Source: Streptococcus sp. Marseille-P6264
Lineage (GTDB): Bacteria > Bacillota > Bacilli > Lactobacillales > Streptococcaceae
Direction: 5' to 3'
NCBI RefSeq assembly: GCF_902460355.1
Contig: NZ_CABPTO010000001.1
Coordinates: 496,001-560,000, forward strand
Length of the DNA stretch: 64,000 nucleotides
A program made the translations under genes and the position numbers. The notes below the pieces were generated by a model, which was given only the letters and a program-made list of their open reading frames with translations, made no database searches and was not told where the DNA came from. Of the stretch, positions 8,401 to 16,275 are shown piece after piece; within the stretch, counting starts at the first letter, position 1; each line of letters begins with the position of its first letter.

Positions 8401-9554
8401 CTAATCTTACCTGTCAGCGGTTGTTTGACCAAAGTAGCTCTAGCTGTGAATCTACCAGAGTAGTCAATACTTTGGTCGAAAACATGCTTACCAGAAAGCA
8501 GCTGCGCTTGAGAAGTAAATTGCCAAGCTCCTGCTCTGCTATTATATTTCAAATTTTTAGCATCATTTGCACTTAGCTTAGGTGCTGGATACTGAGCAAT
8601 CCAAAAATTATCAAGGCCAAAGAGAGATGTATTGATTGAACCTTTGTGGCGTAGGTTATTCTGGTCAACCCAACTAGCGCTCGTGTAATACATCAGATTT
8701 GCATATCCCTGCTTGCGCATTTCATCTGCCCAAGCCTGAGTATGCTGGTTGATCCCCGATTGCATTTTAGGGTCTTCCATGTCATTGACCATGACTGTAT
8801 TTTTAGGCAAGGACAGTTTATTAGCAAAAGCAGCATAGTAACGAGCCTCTGCTCTCGCTTCGGCATCACTTGTATAATGCGAGAAGGCATAGGTTGATAC
8901 TTGCAAACCAGCTGCTTGCGCATTTCGAACCTGAGACTCAGCATAAGGATTTGTATAGTGGGTTCCTTCTGTCAGTTTGACAACGACACCGCCGACACCT
9001 TTGGATGCTAATTGGCGATAGTCTTCTACGCTGATATGGCCGTTATGACTACTCACATCCACAAAGGTAGAGCCCTTGATTTCTGCTTGTGAATTGCCAC
9101 GCGCTGTTTGTCCAGATGAAGAAGCCGCATTATAAAAAAAAGTGCTTCCTTTTTTAGATGCAGGACTGGCGCTGATCGCTGAGGAAGTCTGCTCAGCCTT
9201 TACTGGATTCTGAATCGCTTCAGAAGCAGCTGATTTTGCTTGTTCACTTGCTTTATTTTCTGGTACATTCTCCTTGACCAGACTAGCAGCAGGTGCCAGA
9301 TTTTCTGGTGCCTTGTATACTGGACTAGTTTCATCTTTTGCGACCGAGCTTTCTTGTTTGACTTGACGGTCAGTAGACACCGCTTCTGGTAAGGCTCCCT
9401 GCTGAGGTTGATGATCATTTTTTACTTGAAGTTCTGCTTTAGCTACTTCAGGGTCTGTGGTTGTCGGCGTATTTTCCTCTGCCTGTACCACGTTAGCCGT
9501 TGCTGCTAGCAATATGGCAGTGCTGGCTAAATAGATAAGTTCCTTTGATTTCAC
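5412..9554 (-). CDS. secreted GH25 muramidase with eight Bsp repeats and a CHAP domain
   Basis: 1380 aa from a GTG start (GGAG 7 nt upstream, giving the signal peptide VKSKELIYLASTAILL...VQAEE). A start further upstream would lie inside the tpiA terminator. Order: signal peptide 1-26, low-complexity linker to about 160, GH25 lysozyme domain about 161-370 (DVSSHNG, KLTEG, catalytic MED near 258-261), eight ~103-aa GBS-Bsp-like repeats about 382-1215, CHAP domain 1223-1380 (Cys1269 in DDWC, His1336 in ADHIGIV, Glu1352). It should therefore cut both glycan strands (muramidase) and peptide stems (CHAP amidase/endopeptidase). AtlA and LytF of oral streptococci each carry Bsp repeats with only one of these domains. 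No LPXTG or choline-binding repeats; the Bsp repeats probably bind the wall. No clear own promoter. Confidence 0.9.
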   Translation of the reverse strand: MKSKELIYLASTAILLAATANVVQAEENTPTTTDPEVAKAELQVKNDHQPQQGALPEAVSTDRQVKQESSVAKDETSPVYKAPENLAPAASLVKENVPENKASEQAKSAASEAIQNPVKAEQTSSAISASPASKKGSTFFYNAASSSGQTARGNSQAEIKGSTFVDVSSHNGHISVEDYRQLASKGVGGVVVKLTEGTHYTNPYAESQVRNAQAAGLQVSTYAFSHYTSDAEARAEARYYAAFANKLSLPKNTVMVNDMEDPKMQSGINQHTQAWADEMRKQGYANLMYYTSASWVDQNNLRHKGSINTSLFGLDNFWIAQYPAPKLSANDAKNLKYNSRAGAWQFTSQAQLLSGKHVFDQSIDYSGRFTARATLVKQPLTGKISIQNNNPKTGTFDVVVSEVSAPHGVQEVKLPTWSSERGQDDIVWYTATKQANGTYKLTVNAANHKGSTGEYNVHLYYVQGDGMLVGVGGTTTKVSVAKPEGKLTIANNNPKTGTFDVIVSEVSNPQGVREVLLPTWSNDQGQDDIIWHKAQRQSDGTYKFTVRASEHKNSVGDYSVHLYYIQNDGKLVGVGGTTTKVSVAKPEGKLTITNNDPKTGTFDVIVSEVSSPQGLREVLLPTWSNENGQDDIIWHKAQKQSDGTYKFTVRSSEHKNSVGDYSVHLYYIQNDGKMVGVGGTTAKVTRASVAKPEGKLTIANNNPKTGTFDVIVSEVSSPQGVREVLLPTWSNDQGQDDIIWHKAQRQSDGTYKFTVRSSEHKNSVGDYSVHLYYVQNDGKLVGVGGTTAKVSLASVAKPEGKLTIANNNPKTGTFDVIVSEISSPQGVREVLLPTWSNEQGQDDIIWHKAQRQSDGTYKFTVSASEHKNSVGDYSVHLYYVQNDGKMVGVGGTTTKVSVAKPEGKLTIANNNPKTGTFDVIVSEVSSPQGVREVLLPTWSNENGQDDIIWHKAQKQSDGTYKFTVRASEHKNSVGDYSVHLYYIQNDGKMVGVGGTTTKVSLASVAKLEGKLTIANNNPKTGTFDVIVSEVSSPQGVREVLLPTWSNDNGQDDIIWHKAQKQSDGTYKFTVRASEHKNSVGDYSVHLYYVQNDGKMVGVGGTTTKVSIATGEKPQGKISIQNKNNETGEFDIVVSGVVAPEGVKTVYLPTWSSQNGQDDIQWYTAERQADGTYRKHVYARDHKNSQGEYNVHLYYLNNRNQLQGAGGEKTTISIKHPQSPSSQRDRVLAAAAAMVGVKGGSAEHHRLVNDYNSVRPLPVGYAVKNSDDWCDIFTTVIFQREGLSDLIGRECGVERHIHIFKRLGIWNEDGNSTPKAGDIITFNWDKDTQQNDGWADHIGIVEKVENGIIHTIEGNSKNEVKRNTYRIGHGNIRGFASPRYR

Positions 9555-9573
9555 CTTTTTTCTCCAAACTTTT

Positions 9574-9604
9574 AAAAAGCTTGCCACCTTTAGGGCAACA
9601 AGCC
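9574..9604 (-). terminator. rho-independent terminator after tpiA
   Basis: On the minus strand a 10-bp stem (GCTTGTTGCC pairing with GGTGGCAAGC, three G-T wobbles) has loop CTAAA and is followed by TTTTT. It sits between the tpiA stop and the GTG of the murein hydrolase, only about 20 bp before that start. Confidence 0.85.
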
Positions 9605-9618
9605 ATTTATTGTCATTC

Positions 9619-10377
9619 TTATTTAACAAAATCAAGAAGAGCTAGGAAGCTTTCAGCTTCAAGTGACGCTCCACCAACAAGGGCACCGTCAACGTCTGGA
9701 CAAGCCATGTATGAAGCAACGTTTTCAGGTTTAACTGAACCACCGTATTGAACGCGAACTTTGTCAGCAACTTCTTGACCAAAGTCAGCAGCTATAACGT
9801 CACGAACAACTTTACACATTTTTTGTGCGTCGTCTTGTGAAGCTGATTTACCAGTACCGATAGCCCAGATTGGCTCGTAAGCGATAACTGATGCAGCAAC
9901 TTGTTCAGCTGTCAATCCAGCCAATGCAGCAGATACTTGAGCACCTACGAATTCAGCAGCTTTACCAGCTTCGTAAGTTTCAAGGCTTTCACCACAACAA
10001 ATGATTGGAAGCATACCATTTGCAAAGATTGCTTTTGCTTTTTTGTTGATATCTTCGTCAGTTTCATGGAAGTAGTCACGGCGTTCTGAGTGACCGATAA
10101 CAACGTAGTCAGTACCGATTTCTTTCAAAACTTGTGGGCTTGTTTCACCAGTGAAAGCACCTGCATTTTCAAAGTAGCAGTTTTGAGCAGCAACTTTAAG
10201 GTTTGAACCTTTTGCAGCAGCAAGAACAGTTGTCAAATCAACTGCAGGAGCTGCGATACCTGCTTCAACAAGATCTGATGAAGGAAGTTTTGATGCTACG
10301 GCTTCAACGAATGCTTTTGCTTCTTCTGGATTTTTGTTCATTTTCCAGTTACCGGCAATAAATGGTTTACGTGACAT
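9619..10377 (-). CDS. tpiA: triosephosphate isomerase
   Basis: 252 aa, the usual length. It interconverts dihydroxyacetone phosphate and glyceraldehyde 3-phosphate in glycolysis, the sole energy route of streptococci. Visible are GNWKMN (catalytic Lys12), the IGHSERR segment with the catalytic His, and [12 protein letters not shown] with the catalytic Glu and the start of loop 6. ATG 10377 is preceded by AGAGG at suitable spacing and by an extended -10 promoter at 10413-10421. Monocistronic, with a terminator directly after. Codon use is strongly biased as expected for a highly expressed gene. Confidence 0.97.
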   Translation of the reverse strand: MSRKPFIAGNWKMNKNPEEAKAFVEAVASKLPSSDLVEAGIAAPAVDLTTVLAAAKGSNLKVAAQNCYFENAGAFTGETSPQVLKEIGTDYVVIGHSERRDYFHETDEDINKKAKAIFANGMLPIICCGESLETYEAGKAAEFVGAQVSAALAGLTAEQVAASVIAYEPIWAIGTGKSASQDDAQKMCKVVRDVIAADFGQEVADKVRVQYGGSVKPENVASYMACPDVDGALVGGASLEAESFLALLDFVK

Positions 10378-10412
10378 TTCACATACCTCTTCTATTTTTA
10401 TTTATATGGGCT

Positions 10413-10421
10413 ATTATATCA
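10413..10421 (-). promoter_or_regulatory. tpiA extended -10 promoter
   Basis: TGaTATAAT on the minus strand, 36 bp before the tpiA ATG; no convincing -35. Two of the DnaA boxes described next start 23 bp and 63 bp further upstream. Confidence 0.7.
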
Positions 10422-10443
10422 TAAGAAAGCAAATTAATAAAGG

Positions 10444-10509
10444 TTATCCACAATTTTTTATCAAATCGTAATGTTTCTCTGAGTTATCCACAGTTTTGGC
10501 TGTGAATAA
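10444..10509. promoter_or_regulatory. cluster of three DnaA-box sequences
   Basis: Two perfect TTATCCACA nonamers in the same orientation at 10444-10452 and 10484-10492, exactly 40 bp apart, and one inverted near-perfect box TGTGAATAA (complement TTATTCACA) at 10501-10509. They lie in the gap between tpiA and the HAD nucleotidase. No dnaA, dnaN or other origin gene is in the window. Confidence 0.7.
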
Positions 10510-10535
10510 ACCATTTCAAACCTCGAAGGCATCTT

Positions 10536-11297
10536 TTACTTCCTATCTTCTAGCAGTTCTCCTATATCTGTAATGACCCTGGCCTGCATTTTATTGAGCT
10601 TGTTTATCTCTGCATCCGAGTATGGGAAAGTGTTCAGCAACACTCCATCAATCCCAACAGCTTGAGCAATAGCCATATCCGTAGAAAAATCATTGCCAAC
10701 CATCACCGTATCTTCTGGATTAAGCTGATTCTCTTCCAACACAAGCTCTAACCATTCTGCTTGTGGTTTTTTGATCTGATAATCAGAAGAAATGTAAATT
10801 TTATCCAGATAGGGAGCACAACCCGTCAATTCAATTTCTGGCATTGTAAAAGCCTTTTGAGCATTGGATAGCAATATAATATCGCCTCCCTGGTCCTTAA
10901 TGGCCTTTAAAACTTTGAGGGTATTCGGATAAGCATAGAGCTGACGACGAGACAAACTCCGAAAAGTCACAGCCAACTGCTCTCCCCAAGCCTGCACATC
11001 TGGAAGCGGAGCCTGGGTTTCATGCTTAGTTGGAGCTTCCTCCAAGAGCTGGATGAAAACCGCCACCAAATCAACCTCGGGATAGGCCACGCTTTTCTCT
11101 TGCGCTATCTTGCTTTCTTGCTTTACTACCAATTGTCCATATTTCTTTTTCAAGTCTTCTGGCTGATAATCTGCTCCATATGCTGCATAGATGCGGGAAA
11201 GATACAACCATAAAGTCGGATCATCTTCGTCAGTCTGGATATCTACTAGTGTTCCGTAAAAGTCAAAAAGATAATGCTTATATTCTAACTTGCGCAT
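10536..11297 (-). CDS. HAD-family nucleotidase (YjjG-like)
   Basis: 253 aa. Motif I FDFYGTLVD (the usual second Asp position is occupied by Tyr-Gly as in YjjG/YfnB), motif II LLSNAQK, motif III/IV with KKPQ and GNDFSTDM. YjjG enzymes hydrolyse pyrimidine and non-canonical nucleoside monophosphates; the role here is inferred from resemblance only. The ATG at 11297 has AGGGGAG just upstream and lies 20 bp inside the preceding thioesterase gene, so the two are coupled. An in-frame start at 11411 would read deep into that gene and is rejected. Confidence 0.82.
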   Translation of the reverse strand: MRKLEYKHYLFDFYGTLVDIQTDEDDPTLWLYLSRIYAAYGADYQPEDLKKKYGQLVVKQESKIAQEKSVAYPEVDLVAVFIQLLEEAPTKHETQAPLPDVQAWGEQLAVTFRSLSRRQLYAYPNTLKVLKAIKDQGGDIILLSNAQKAFTMPEIELTGCAPYLDKIYISSDYQIKKPQAEWLELVLEENQLNPEDTVMVGNDFSTDMAIAQAVGIDGVLLNTFPYSDAEINKLNKMQARVITDIGELLEDRK

Positions 11298-11682
11298 TTT
11301 CTCCCCTTTCGCTAGTGATAAACATTGTAAAGGTCGCCTTACACACATTTCTACCGTCTTGATTGATAATATCCACATCCACCACTCTAGTCGTTCGGCC
11401 GGCATGGACACATTTTCCCTTAATGCTCAGGATATCGCCAAGCTTAGCCGCTTTGAGATAGTTGATGGAGGATTGTAGGGTCACGGCGTCAGCACCTTGC
11501 GAAATGATGACCAAACCACTAATCTGATCGCACAAGGTGAACAAGTAACCTCCATGTGCATTGCCATAATAGTTTAGAGAAGAGGGGACGACCTCTGTGG
11601 TTACTAAAACATGGCCGTCCTCGACCTCCTCGATTTTATAGTTTTCAAATGCTGAAATCGCATCAAAATGAAAATCTTTCAT
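11278..11682 (-). CDS. PaaI-type hotdog thioesterase
   Basis: 134 aa single hotdog domain. The family signature NAHGGYLFTLCDQISG (residues about 41-56) contains the catalytic Asp and helix start of PaaI/YbgC-like acyl-CoA thioesterases. The exact acyl-CoA substrate is unknown. GGAG lies 6 nt before ATG 11682. It overlaps the downstream HAD gene by 20 bp; they form a two-gene unit. Confidence 0.85.
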   Translation of the reverse strand: MKDFHFDAISAFENYKIEEVEDGHVLVTTEVVPSSLNYYGNAHGGYLFTLCDQISGLVIISQGADAVTLQSSINYLKAAKLGDILSIKGKCVHAGRTTRVVDVDIINQDGRNVCKATFTMFITSERGENAQVRI

Positions 11683-11936
11683 TCCTCACTCCGTTTATTT
11701 TGCTTTTACTTCATCATACTACTTTTGCTAGAAAGGAACAATGATTATATTCATATTCTAATGGAAAATTTTTTCCACCAGCGATTCAAACACCTTGCAC
11801 TACTAATTTATCAGCCGATTGGGATAGTAACTTGGAAATAAAGTTCTAAGCCAAATTAGGCTAGTAATGACTTTAAAAATTCTCAGCTGAAGATTTGCAA
11901 GACAAAACATTAAACTAGGTTGGAAGTCACTCCAGC
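11683..11936. other. intergenic stretch with one terminator, otherwise empty
   Basis: About 250 AT-rich bases between the MFS gene stop and the thioesterase start. Apart from the hairpin at 11914-11941 I see no gene or repeat. Confidence 0.6.
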
Positions 11937-11941
11937 CTAGT
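11914..11941 (-). terminator. terminator hairpin at the end of the MFS gene
   Basis: Stem ACTAGG(C/T)TGGA / TCCA-CCTAGT with a 6-nt loop, overlapping the MFS stop codon. On the minus strand TTTAATGTTTTG follows; on the plus strand TCTTTTTG follows, so it may work in both directions. Confidence 0.65.
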
Positions 11942-13118
11942 CTTTTTGTATTCTCTTTTGATACAGGTAGGAAATCAAAGCCAATCCTATTACTCCCAGT
12001 CCAATCAGAAGAAAGGAAAGGGTGCGGACACTCGGCAGAAGCGTCATCAGAAAAGTCGCAGGAGGCATAAAAAGAATTGCCAGCGTATAGATAGTCGAGA
12101 AAACTCGGCCTAGATACTGCTTGTCCACCTTGGTCTGAACCTGACTGAAGAAATGAATATTGAAAACAGTCATAAAGAGCTCGCAGATAAGATTTCCAGA
12201 ATAGGAGAAATAGGGATGAACCGGTAACAAGACAGAGATACCCATGACTGCTACCCCGACACCAGTAAATAGCAGAGCTACAAGTAAGTTGCTCATACTG
12301 GCCTTAACCTTGCTGGCTAAAATGGCTCCAATGATTGAGCCTATAGCGCCCAAACTCAGAATGCTTGCATAAGAGCCAGTCTTGCCGTAAAGCTGATTGG
12401 TAAAAGGCAATAGATAATTAAAGGCCGCAAAGAAAAAGTTGACGGCGGAAGCTACCAAGAGCAGAAAGAAAATTTCTTTTTGCTGACGGATATAAACTAG
12501 CCCTTCCTTGATGTCTATCAGGATATTTCCAAGATTGATGGGAGACTGCTGCTTGCTTGGCTCATGATTAGGCAGAAAGTAAACCAAGGCAAAAGCCAGA
12601 AAAAAGCTCAGCGCATCCAGCTGAAGGGTCACGCGCAGATTTGCATACTGCATCACGATAAAAGACAGAACTGGAGCTGAGACACTGATAACCTGCAAGA
12701 CCAGCTCCAGATGAGAATTGTAGGCCACAATGTCTTCCTTGTCCACAATTTCAGTGATGTAGGACTTATTAGCTGGCCGAGAAAAGGCAAAGGCTATAGC
12801 CTGAACCACATTGGCAAAAATCAGCGCTCCAATCATGAGCTGGTCATTAGAGATAAAGGAAATCAGTAGACAAAGCCCAGCACAAATCAAGTCCGTTACC
12901 ATCAGCACCTTCCGTCTGGAAAAGCGGTCCGTAATAGCTCCCCCCAAAGGATTGAATAAGATAGAAGTGACTAGCTCCGATATCTGGTAAATGCCCAAGA
13001 CCGTCTGTCCCAAAGCTCCCAAAGAAGCAAGCCAGATGCTGTTCCCATAGTCATAAAGCATATTCCCAATTTTATTAATAGCAGCCCGTGTAATCAGCTG
13101 TGCCGCCTGTCGATTCAT
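11937..13118 (-). CDS. major facilitator superfamily exporter
   Basis: 393 aa, about 12 hydrophobic segments. The DRFSRRKVLMVTD loop after TM2 is the MFS signature loop; overall it resembles the MefA/EntS branch of drug or siderophore exporters (ISELVTSILFNPLGGAITDR). The substrate is unknown. AAGGAGG precedes ATG 13118. A TGaTACAAT extended -10 lies upstream, and a perfect inverted repeat TTTCCCA-N4-TGGGAAA sits just beyond it, next to the stop of the rgg remnant. The rgg gene may once have controlled it. Confidence 0.85.
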   Translation of the reverse strand: MNRQAAQLITRAAINKIGNMLYDYGNSIWLASLGALGQTVLGIYQISELVTSILFNPLGGAITDRFSRRKVLMVTDLICAGLCLLISFISNDQLMIGALIFANVVQAIAFAFSRPANKSYITEIVDKEDIVAYNSHLELVLQVISVSAPVLSFIVMQYANLRVTLQLDALSFFLAFALVYFLPNHEPSKQQSPINLGNILIDIKEGLVYIRQQKEIFFLLLVASAVNFFFAAFNYLLPFTNQLYGKTGSYASILSLGAIGSIIGAILASKVKASMSNLLVALLFTGVGVAVMGISVLLPVHPYFSYSGNLICELFMTVFNIHFFSQVQTKVDKQYLGRVFSTIYTLAILFMPPATFLMTLLPSVRTLSFLLIGLGVIGLALISYLYQKRIQKD

Positions 13119-13145
13119 AAAATACCTCCTTCCATTTCTGAAACT

Positions 13146-13154
13146 ATTGTATCA
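13146..13154 (-). promoter_or_regulatory. promoter of the MFS exporter
   Basis: TGaTACAAT extended -10 on the minus strand about 28 bp before the ATG. No strong -35 box. Confidence 0.55.
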
Positions 13155-13177
13155 GGAATGAAGGGAGGTTCTATATT

Positions 13178-13195
13178 TTTCCCATATTTGGGAAA
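13178..13195. repeat. palindrome beside the MFS promoter
   Basis: TTTCCCA-tatt-TGGGAAA, 7-bp perfect arms. It starts right at the rgg stop codon and covers roughly -37 to -54 of the MFS promoter, the position of an activator or repressor site. It could instead be a weak terminator of rgg. Confidence 0.5.
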
Positions 13196-14014
13196 TTATA
13201 CTTTTACAAACTTATCGAAGTGTTCTTGATAATAAGCGACTTGCTCAGGTAAATTCAGCACTGCAAAGATGTGCATGGCTTCCTGCATTTGCTTGATGCC
13301 CTGCTTCTTCTGCTCCTTCTGATAAGCAGCAAACCCCTTGAGATAGAGGAACACATTGCGTTCATAGAGTTTAATGCCCTTGCCAATGATTTTCTCTACG
13401 TAAGCCTCAAAATAACTAGCCTTATCAAAAGAACGACTTTCCAAACAATGCTGGTAACAATTGAGGGCTAAAATCAAGACCAATTTCTTATGGCGACCGA
13501 TTTCTTTATAGTAGTCTTCTCGCTCCATGACTTCCTTGCCCAGACGGTAGACATAGTCCACATCATAAAAGCTATAGAGGTTGCCAAAGAGGATCAGCTC
13601 GTACATGGTCCAATCTTCCACTTGAAAGAGATAATCAGCCACCTTATCTAAATCCTCTTGCCTCATGCGAAACTGACTGTCTCGCTGACAAATCAAGCCC
13701 TGCAGCAAAATCCAATTCAGCTCATAGTAAAGAGGCGCCTTGCTGGCCTTGGCCTTTTCCAACTGCTCCGCTTGCAAGTCTTGAAATCCCTTGATGTTAT
13801 TTGAGTAGTAAAGAGGAATAATCTGACTCATCATGGCCACATGCTCATGATGCTGGAAATTCCTTGCCTTGTCCATAAAATTTTCAAGGGTCACATGAAT
13901 ATTATCCAATAGATCTAAAAATTTCGAGAGAGTCATGTCCGACTCACCCAACTCAAAACGAGACAACTGAGAGGTTGAGCAAACCTGACCAGCCGCTTCC
14001 TTCAAAGAATACAA
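13196..14014 (-). pseudogene. Rgg/GadR/MutR-type regulator, 5' end deleted
   Basis: About 272 codons of an Rgg-family regulator. The second half of the HTH is present (SLKEAAG, STSQLSRFELGESDMTLSKFL) followed by the full helical TPR-like peptide-sensing domain. Intact family members begin about 15-20 residues earlier with helix 1 of the HTH; here the only available start is a TTG with no ribosome site, and seven codons further upstream the frame closes. The missing 5' end is replaced by the interior of a membrane-protein gene (next entry). The gene lost its promoter, start and first helix, so it is probably inactive or a DNA-binding-defective remnant. Rgg proteins normally answer to short hydrophobic peptides; no such peptide gene is seen. 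Confidence 0.75.
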
Positions 14015-14466
14015 ATAGATAAAGTTGGTAATGACACATCAATCGCTAACAGATTAAATTCAAGACTAAGCCAAATTAGAAATGTGATGACATGAAAATG
14101 ATTACGATAAGGCAGTATAAAAGCTTTTCTAAAAACTTTACCAATCAATATGATAAATACCCAAATTAAGAAACAGACTAGATATACCTCAGCTGTTAGT
14201 AATGGATGTTGATAGATAGGCAATCTTGAATCTTTAGGATCAGAGTCGTGCAAGGACAGCGAGAAAACAAGAATCATAAAGTTTATAATGACAGGACCGA
14301 TAAGAGTGAAAACAATATTCTGAATATGAAGAACTAGTTTAGACTTTCCTTCCCTATAATATGTTTCTAACTTAGAGAAAACATTTCCTTTCTGATACTG
14401 TAAAAAACCATCATCTTCCAAATTTAAACTCTCTTCAAAACTTGCTTTAAAAATTGATTTCTTCAT
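14002..14466 (-). pseudogene. 3'-truncated copy of the tandem membrane-protein family
   Basis: It starts MKKSIFKASFEESLNLEDDGF like its three upstream neighbours and aligns with them through the first three membrane segments (FHVITFLIW, then LPTLSI). It then runs out of homology near 14014 and stops at TGA 14002 after a few codons read from rgg DNA in another frame. The second half, including the EEWYGK tail, is missing. The junction with the truncated rgg is direct, which points to one deletion that removed the end of this gene and the start of rgg. About 154 aa remain; whether it is stably made is unknown. Confidence 0.75.
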
Positions 14467-14482
14467 ACTTTTCACCCAAATC

Positions 14483-15379
14483 CTATTTTAATAACTCCTT
14501 GTGTTTTTTTAAATATTTTTTTCCATACCACTCTTCTAAAGTTTTCCCCTCCCACTCGCGGTATTCTTCAGGATATTTCCATTTGTAATAGCCTTGTAGC
14601 ATATAGGGAAACATGAAATAAATTTCAAAGGCAATAGTTATGACATTAAGAATTAGTATTGAAAATAAAATTCCTAATCCTGTAGCCAAAATATTCCTAT
14701 TCTCCATCGAACTTGGAAGAAAAATACGAACAACTAGCCAAATAGCTATGACCAGACCACCATATTTTGAAATAATAGCAAACACCCTACTAAAGAGTTT
14801 GTCACTAGAACTATACTTTATATTTTCTCCATATAACAATTTTTCTAACGACTGACACTTAGAAAAAATCATTGAAAGAATCATAACTAGCATCAAACCA
14901 ACAAAAGTAAATACACCCCAAAATCCAGTTATAGCACATACTAAATTTAGAGATAACAGATTAAGTTCAACAAATAACCAGATAATAAAGGTAACCATAA
15001 AATGGAATTGGCCCCTATAAATCAAAATAAACTGCTGATTGTATCGCTTCCCTAGTATAATCAGGAAAGTCCATATTGCAAGTGAAATCCAAAATACCCA
15101 GTACGGAAGAAAATTAATGGCGGGTAAGGGGACTGTTAAATCTCTAGGATTAGAATGGTAAAATAAATAATTATTTAAAGATACAATCAACCAATTGGGA
15201 CCAATTATAAATAGGATAGTCAGAATTACTAACCAAACATATGATTTTTTTGTTCCTCTAAATTGCTCTTTTTTTAAGGCATCTTGGTAATTGTCCCGAG
15301 CAAATTTCCCTGAGACTCCATCATCTAATAAATTCAAACTCTCCTCAAAACTGGCTTTAAATAGTGACTTTTTTGTCAT
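14483..15379 (-). CDS. tandem polytopic membrane protein, copy 3 (SFEES/EEWYGK family)
   Basis: 298 aa, function not recognised. N-terminal cytoplasmic motif KKSLFKASFEESLNLLDDG, about six membrane segments, and a hydrophilic tail YYKWKYPEEYREWEGK...EEWYGKKYLKKHKELL. Start chosen at ATG 15379 (GGGAG 8 nt upstream), 4 nt after the previous copy's stop; the same spacing is repeated between copies 1 and 2. It is the most divergent intact copy: the middle region is AT-rich and differs from the others. The tail is strongly charged and conserved while membrane segments vary, which suggests a fixed intracellular partner and a variable outer face. Confidence 0.7.
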   Translation of the reverse strand: MTKKSLFKASFEESLNLLDDGVSGKFARDNYQDALKKEQFRGTKKSYVWLVILTILFIIGPNWLIVSLNNYLFYHSNPRDLTVPLPAINFLPYWVFWISLAIWTFLIILGKRYNQQFILIYRGQFHFMVTFIIWLFVELNLLSLNLVCAITGFWGVFTFVGLMLVMILSMIFSKCQSLEKLLYGENIKYSSSDKLFSRVFAIISKYGGLVIAIWLVVRIFLPSSMENRNILATGLGILFSILILNVITIAFEIYFMFPYMLQGYYKWKYPEEYREWEGKTLEEWYGKKYLKKHKELLK

Positions 15380-15383
15380 AAGT

Positions 15384-16271
15384 TTAACTCCCAATCTTCT
15401 TTTCTACTAATTCTGAGTGCTTTTTCAAGTATCTCTTTCCATACCATTCTTCCACGGATTTACCTTCCCATTCACGATACTCTTCAGGGTATTTCCATTT
15501 ATAGTAAGCTTGAAGGAAATAAGGAAAACCTATGAAAGCAACTACAGCAACCAATACAACATTACAAAAAATCCATAATAGCAAGAAACCAAATGCCTTT
15601 ATTGAACCTGACACATCTACTGTAAAGATTCCTAAAATACGCTTTATGATAATACCTGCTCCTAAAATCCCCATACCATAGAGAGAAATTATTTTTGCAA
15701 TCTTATAACGGAAAGTATTTCCCGAGACCTCACCATACATGAGTCGTCTTAATCCTCTTAACTCAATATTCCATATCGTATAAGTGACAATCATAATGAT
15801 TCCATAGATGCCAATCATTTCCCAAGTTGCCAGATTTGCTAATAGAATATCAAACACGATTAAATCAATTTCCAATAAGAACCAAATCATAAATGTAAAA
15901 GTATGAAACTGATAGCGATATGGTAAAAGATAGACTGGTCTAATAAACTTTCCGAGTATGACTAAGAATAGCCAAATTAGAAGTAATATCAAAAAAACAT
16001 TTACCGTTAATGACTCGTGCTTAGCTATCGGAAGGGTCAGAGTGTCACTTTCATGGAATGCCATAGATACAATAAGCAATAGAAAGTTGAACCCGACAGG
16101 AAAAATAAGTGATAAAATAAAACTTTTGATGCAGAACCAAAGAGAAGCTCTCCCTTTTTTGAAATAGTTAGCCGTCTTATTATGTTGCTCTTGCTGTAAC
16201 TTTCGAAACCCATCATCTTCCAGACTCAAACTCTCTTCAAAACTGGCTGTAAATAGTGACTTTTTTGTCAT
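15384..16271 (-). CDS. tandem polytopic membrane protein, copy 2 (SFEES/EEWYGK family)
   Basis: 295 aa. Same plan as its neighbours: TKKSLFTASFEESLSLEDDGF at the N-terminus, six predicted membrane segments, and the tail YYKWKYPEEYREWEGKSVEEWYGKRYLKKHSEL, almost identical to copy 1. ATG 16271 lies 4 nt after the stop of copy 1, with GAGAATTAAACCT between as ribosome site and spacer. The near-identity of gene junctions between copies shows recent tandem duplication. Function not recognised; a self-immunity or peptide-response role is only a guess based on the Rgg neighbour. Confidence 0.7.
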   Translation of the reverse strand: MTKKSLFTASFEESLSLEDDGFRKLQQEQHNKTANYFKKGRASLWFCIKSFILSLIFPVGFNFLLLIVSMAFHESDTLTLPIAKHESLTVNVFLILLLIWLFLVILGKFIRPVYLLPYRYQFHTFTFMIWFLLEIDLIVFDILLANLATWEMIGIYGIIMIVTYTIWNIELRGLRRLMYGEVSGNTFRYKIAKIISLYGMGILGAGIIIKRILGIFTVDVSGSIKAFGFLLLWIFCNVVLVAVVAFIGFPYFLQAYYKWKYPEEYREWEGKSVEEWYGKRYLKKHSELVEKKIGS

Positions 16272-16275
16272 AGGT

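Noticed and set aside
9590..9640. Possible ComX (cin) box TAAGAATG near the tpiA 3' end, upstream of the murein hydrolase
   Set aside because: It matches the TACGAATA consensus at only 6 of 8 positions, without supporting context.
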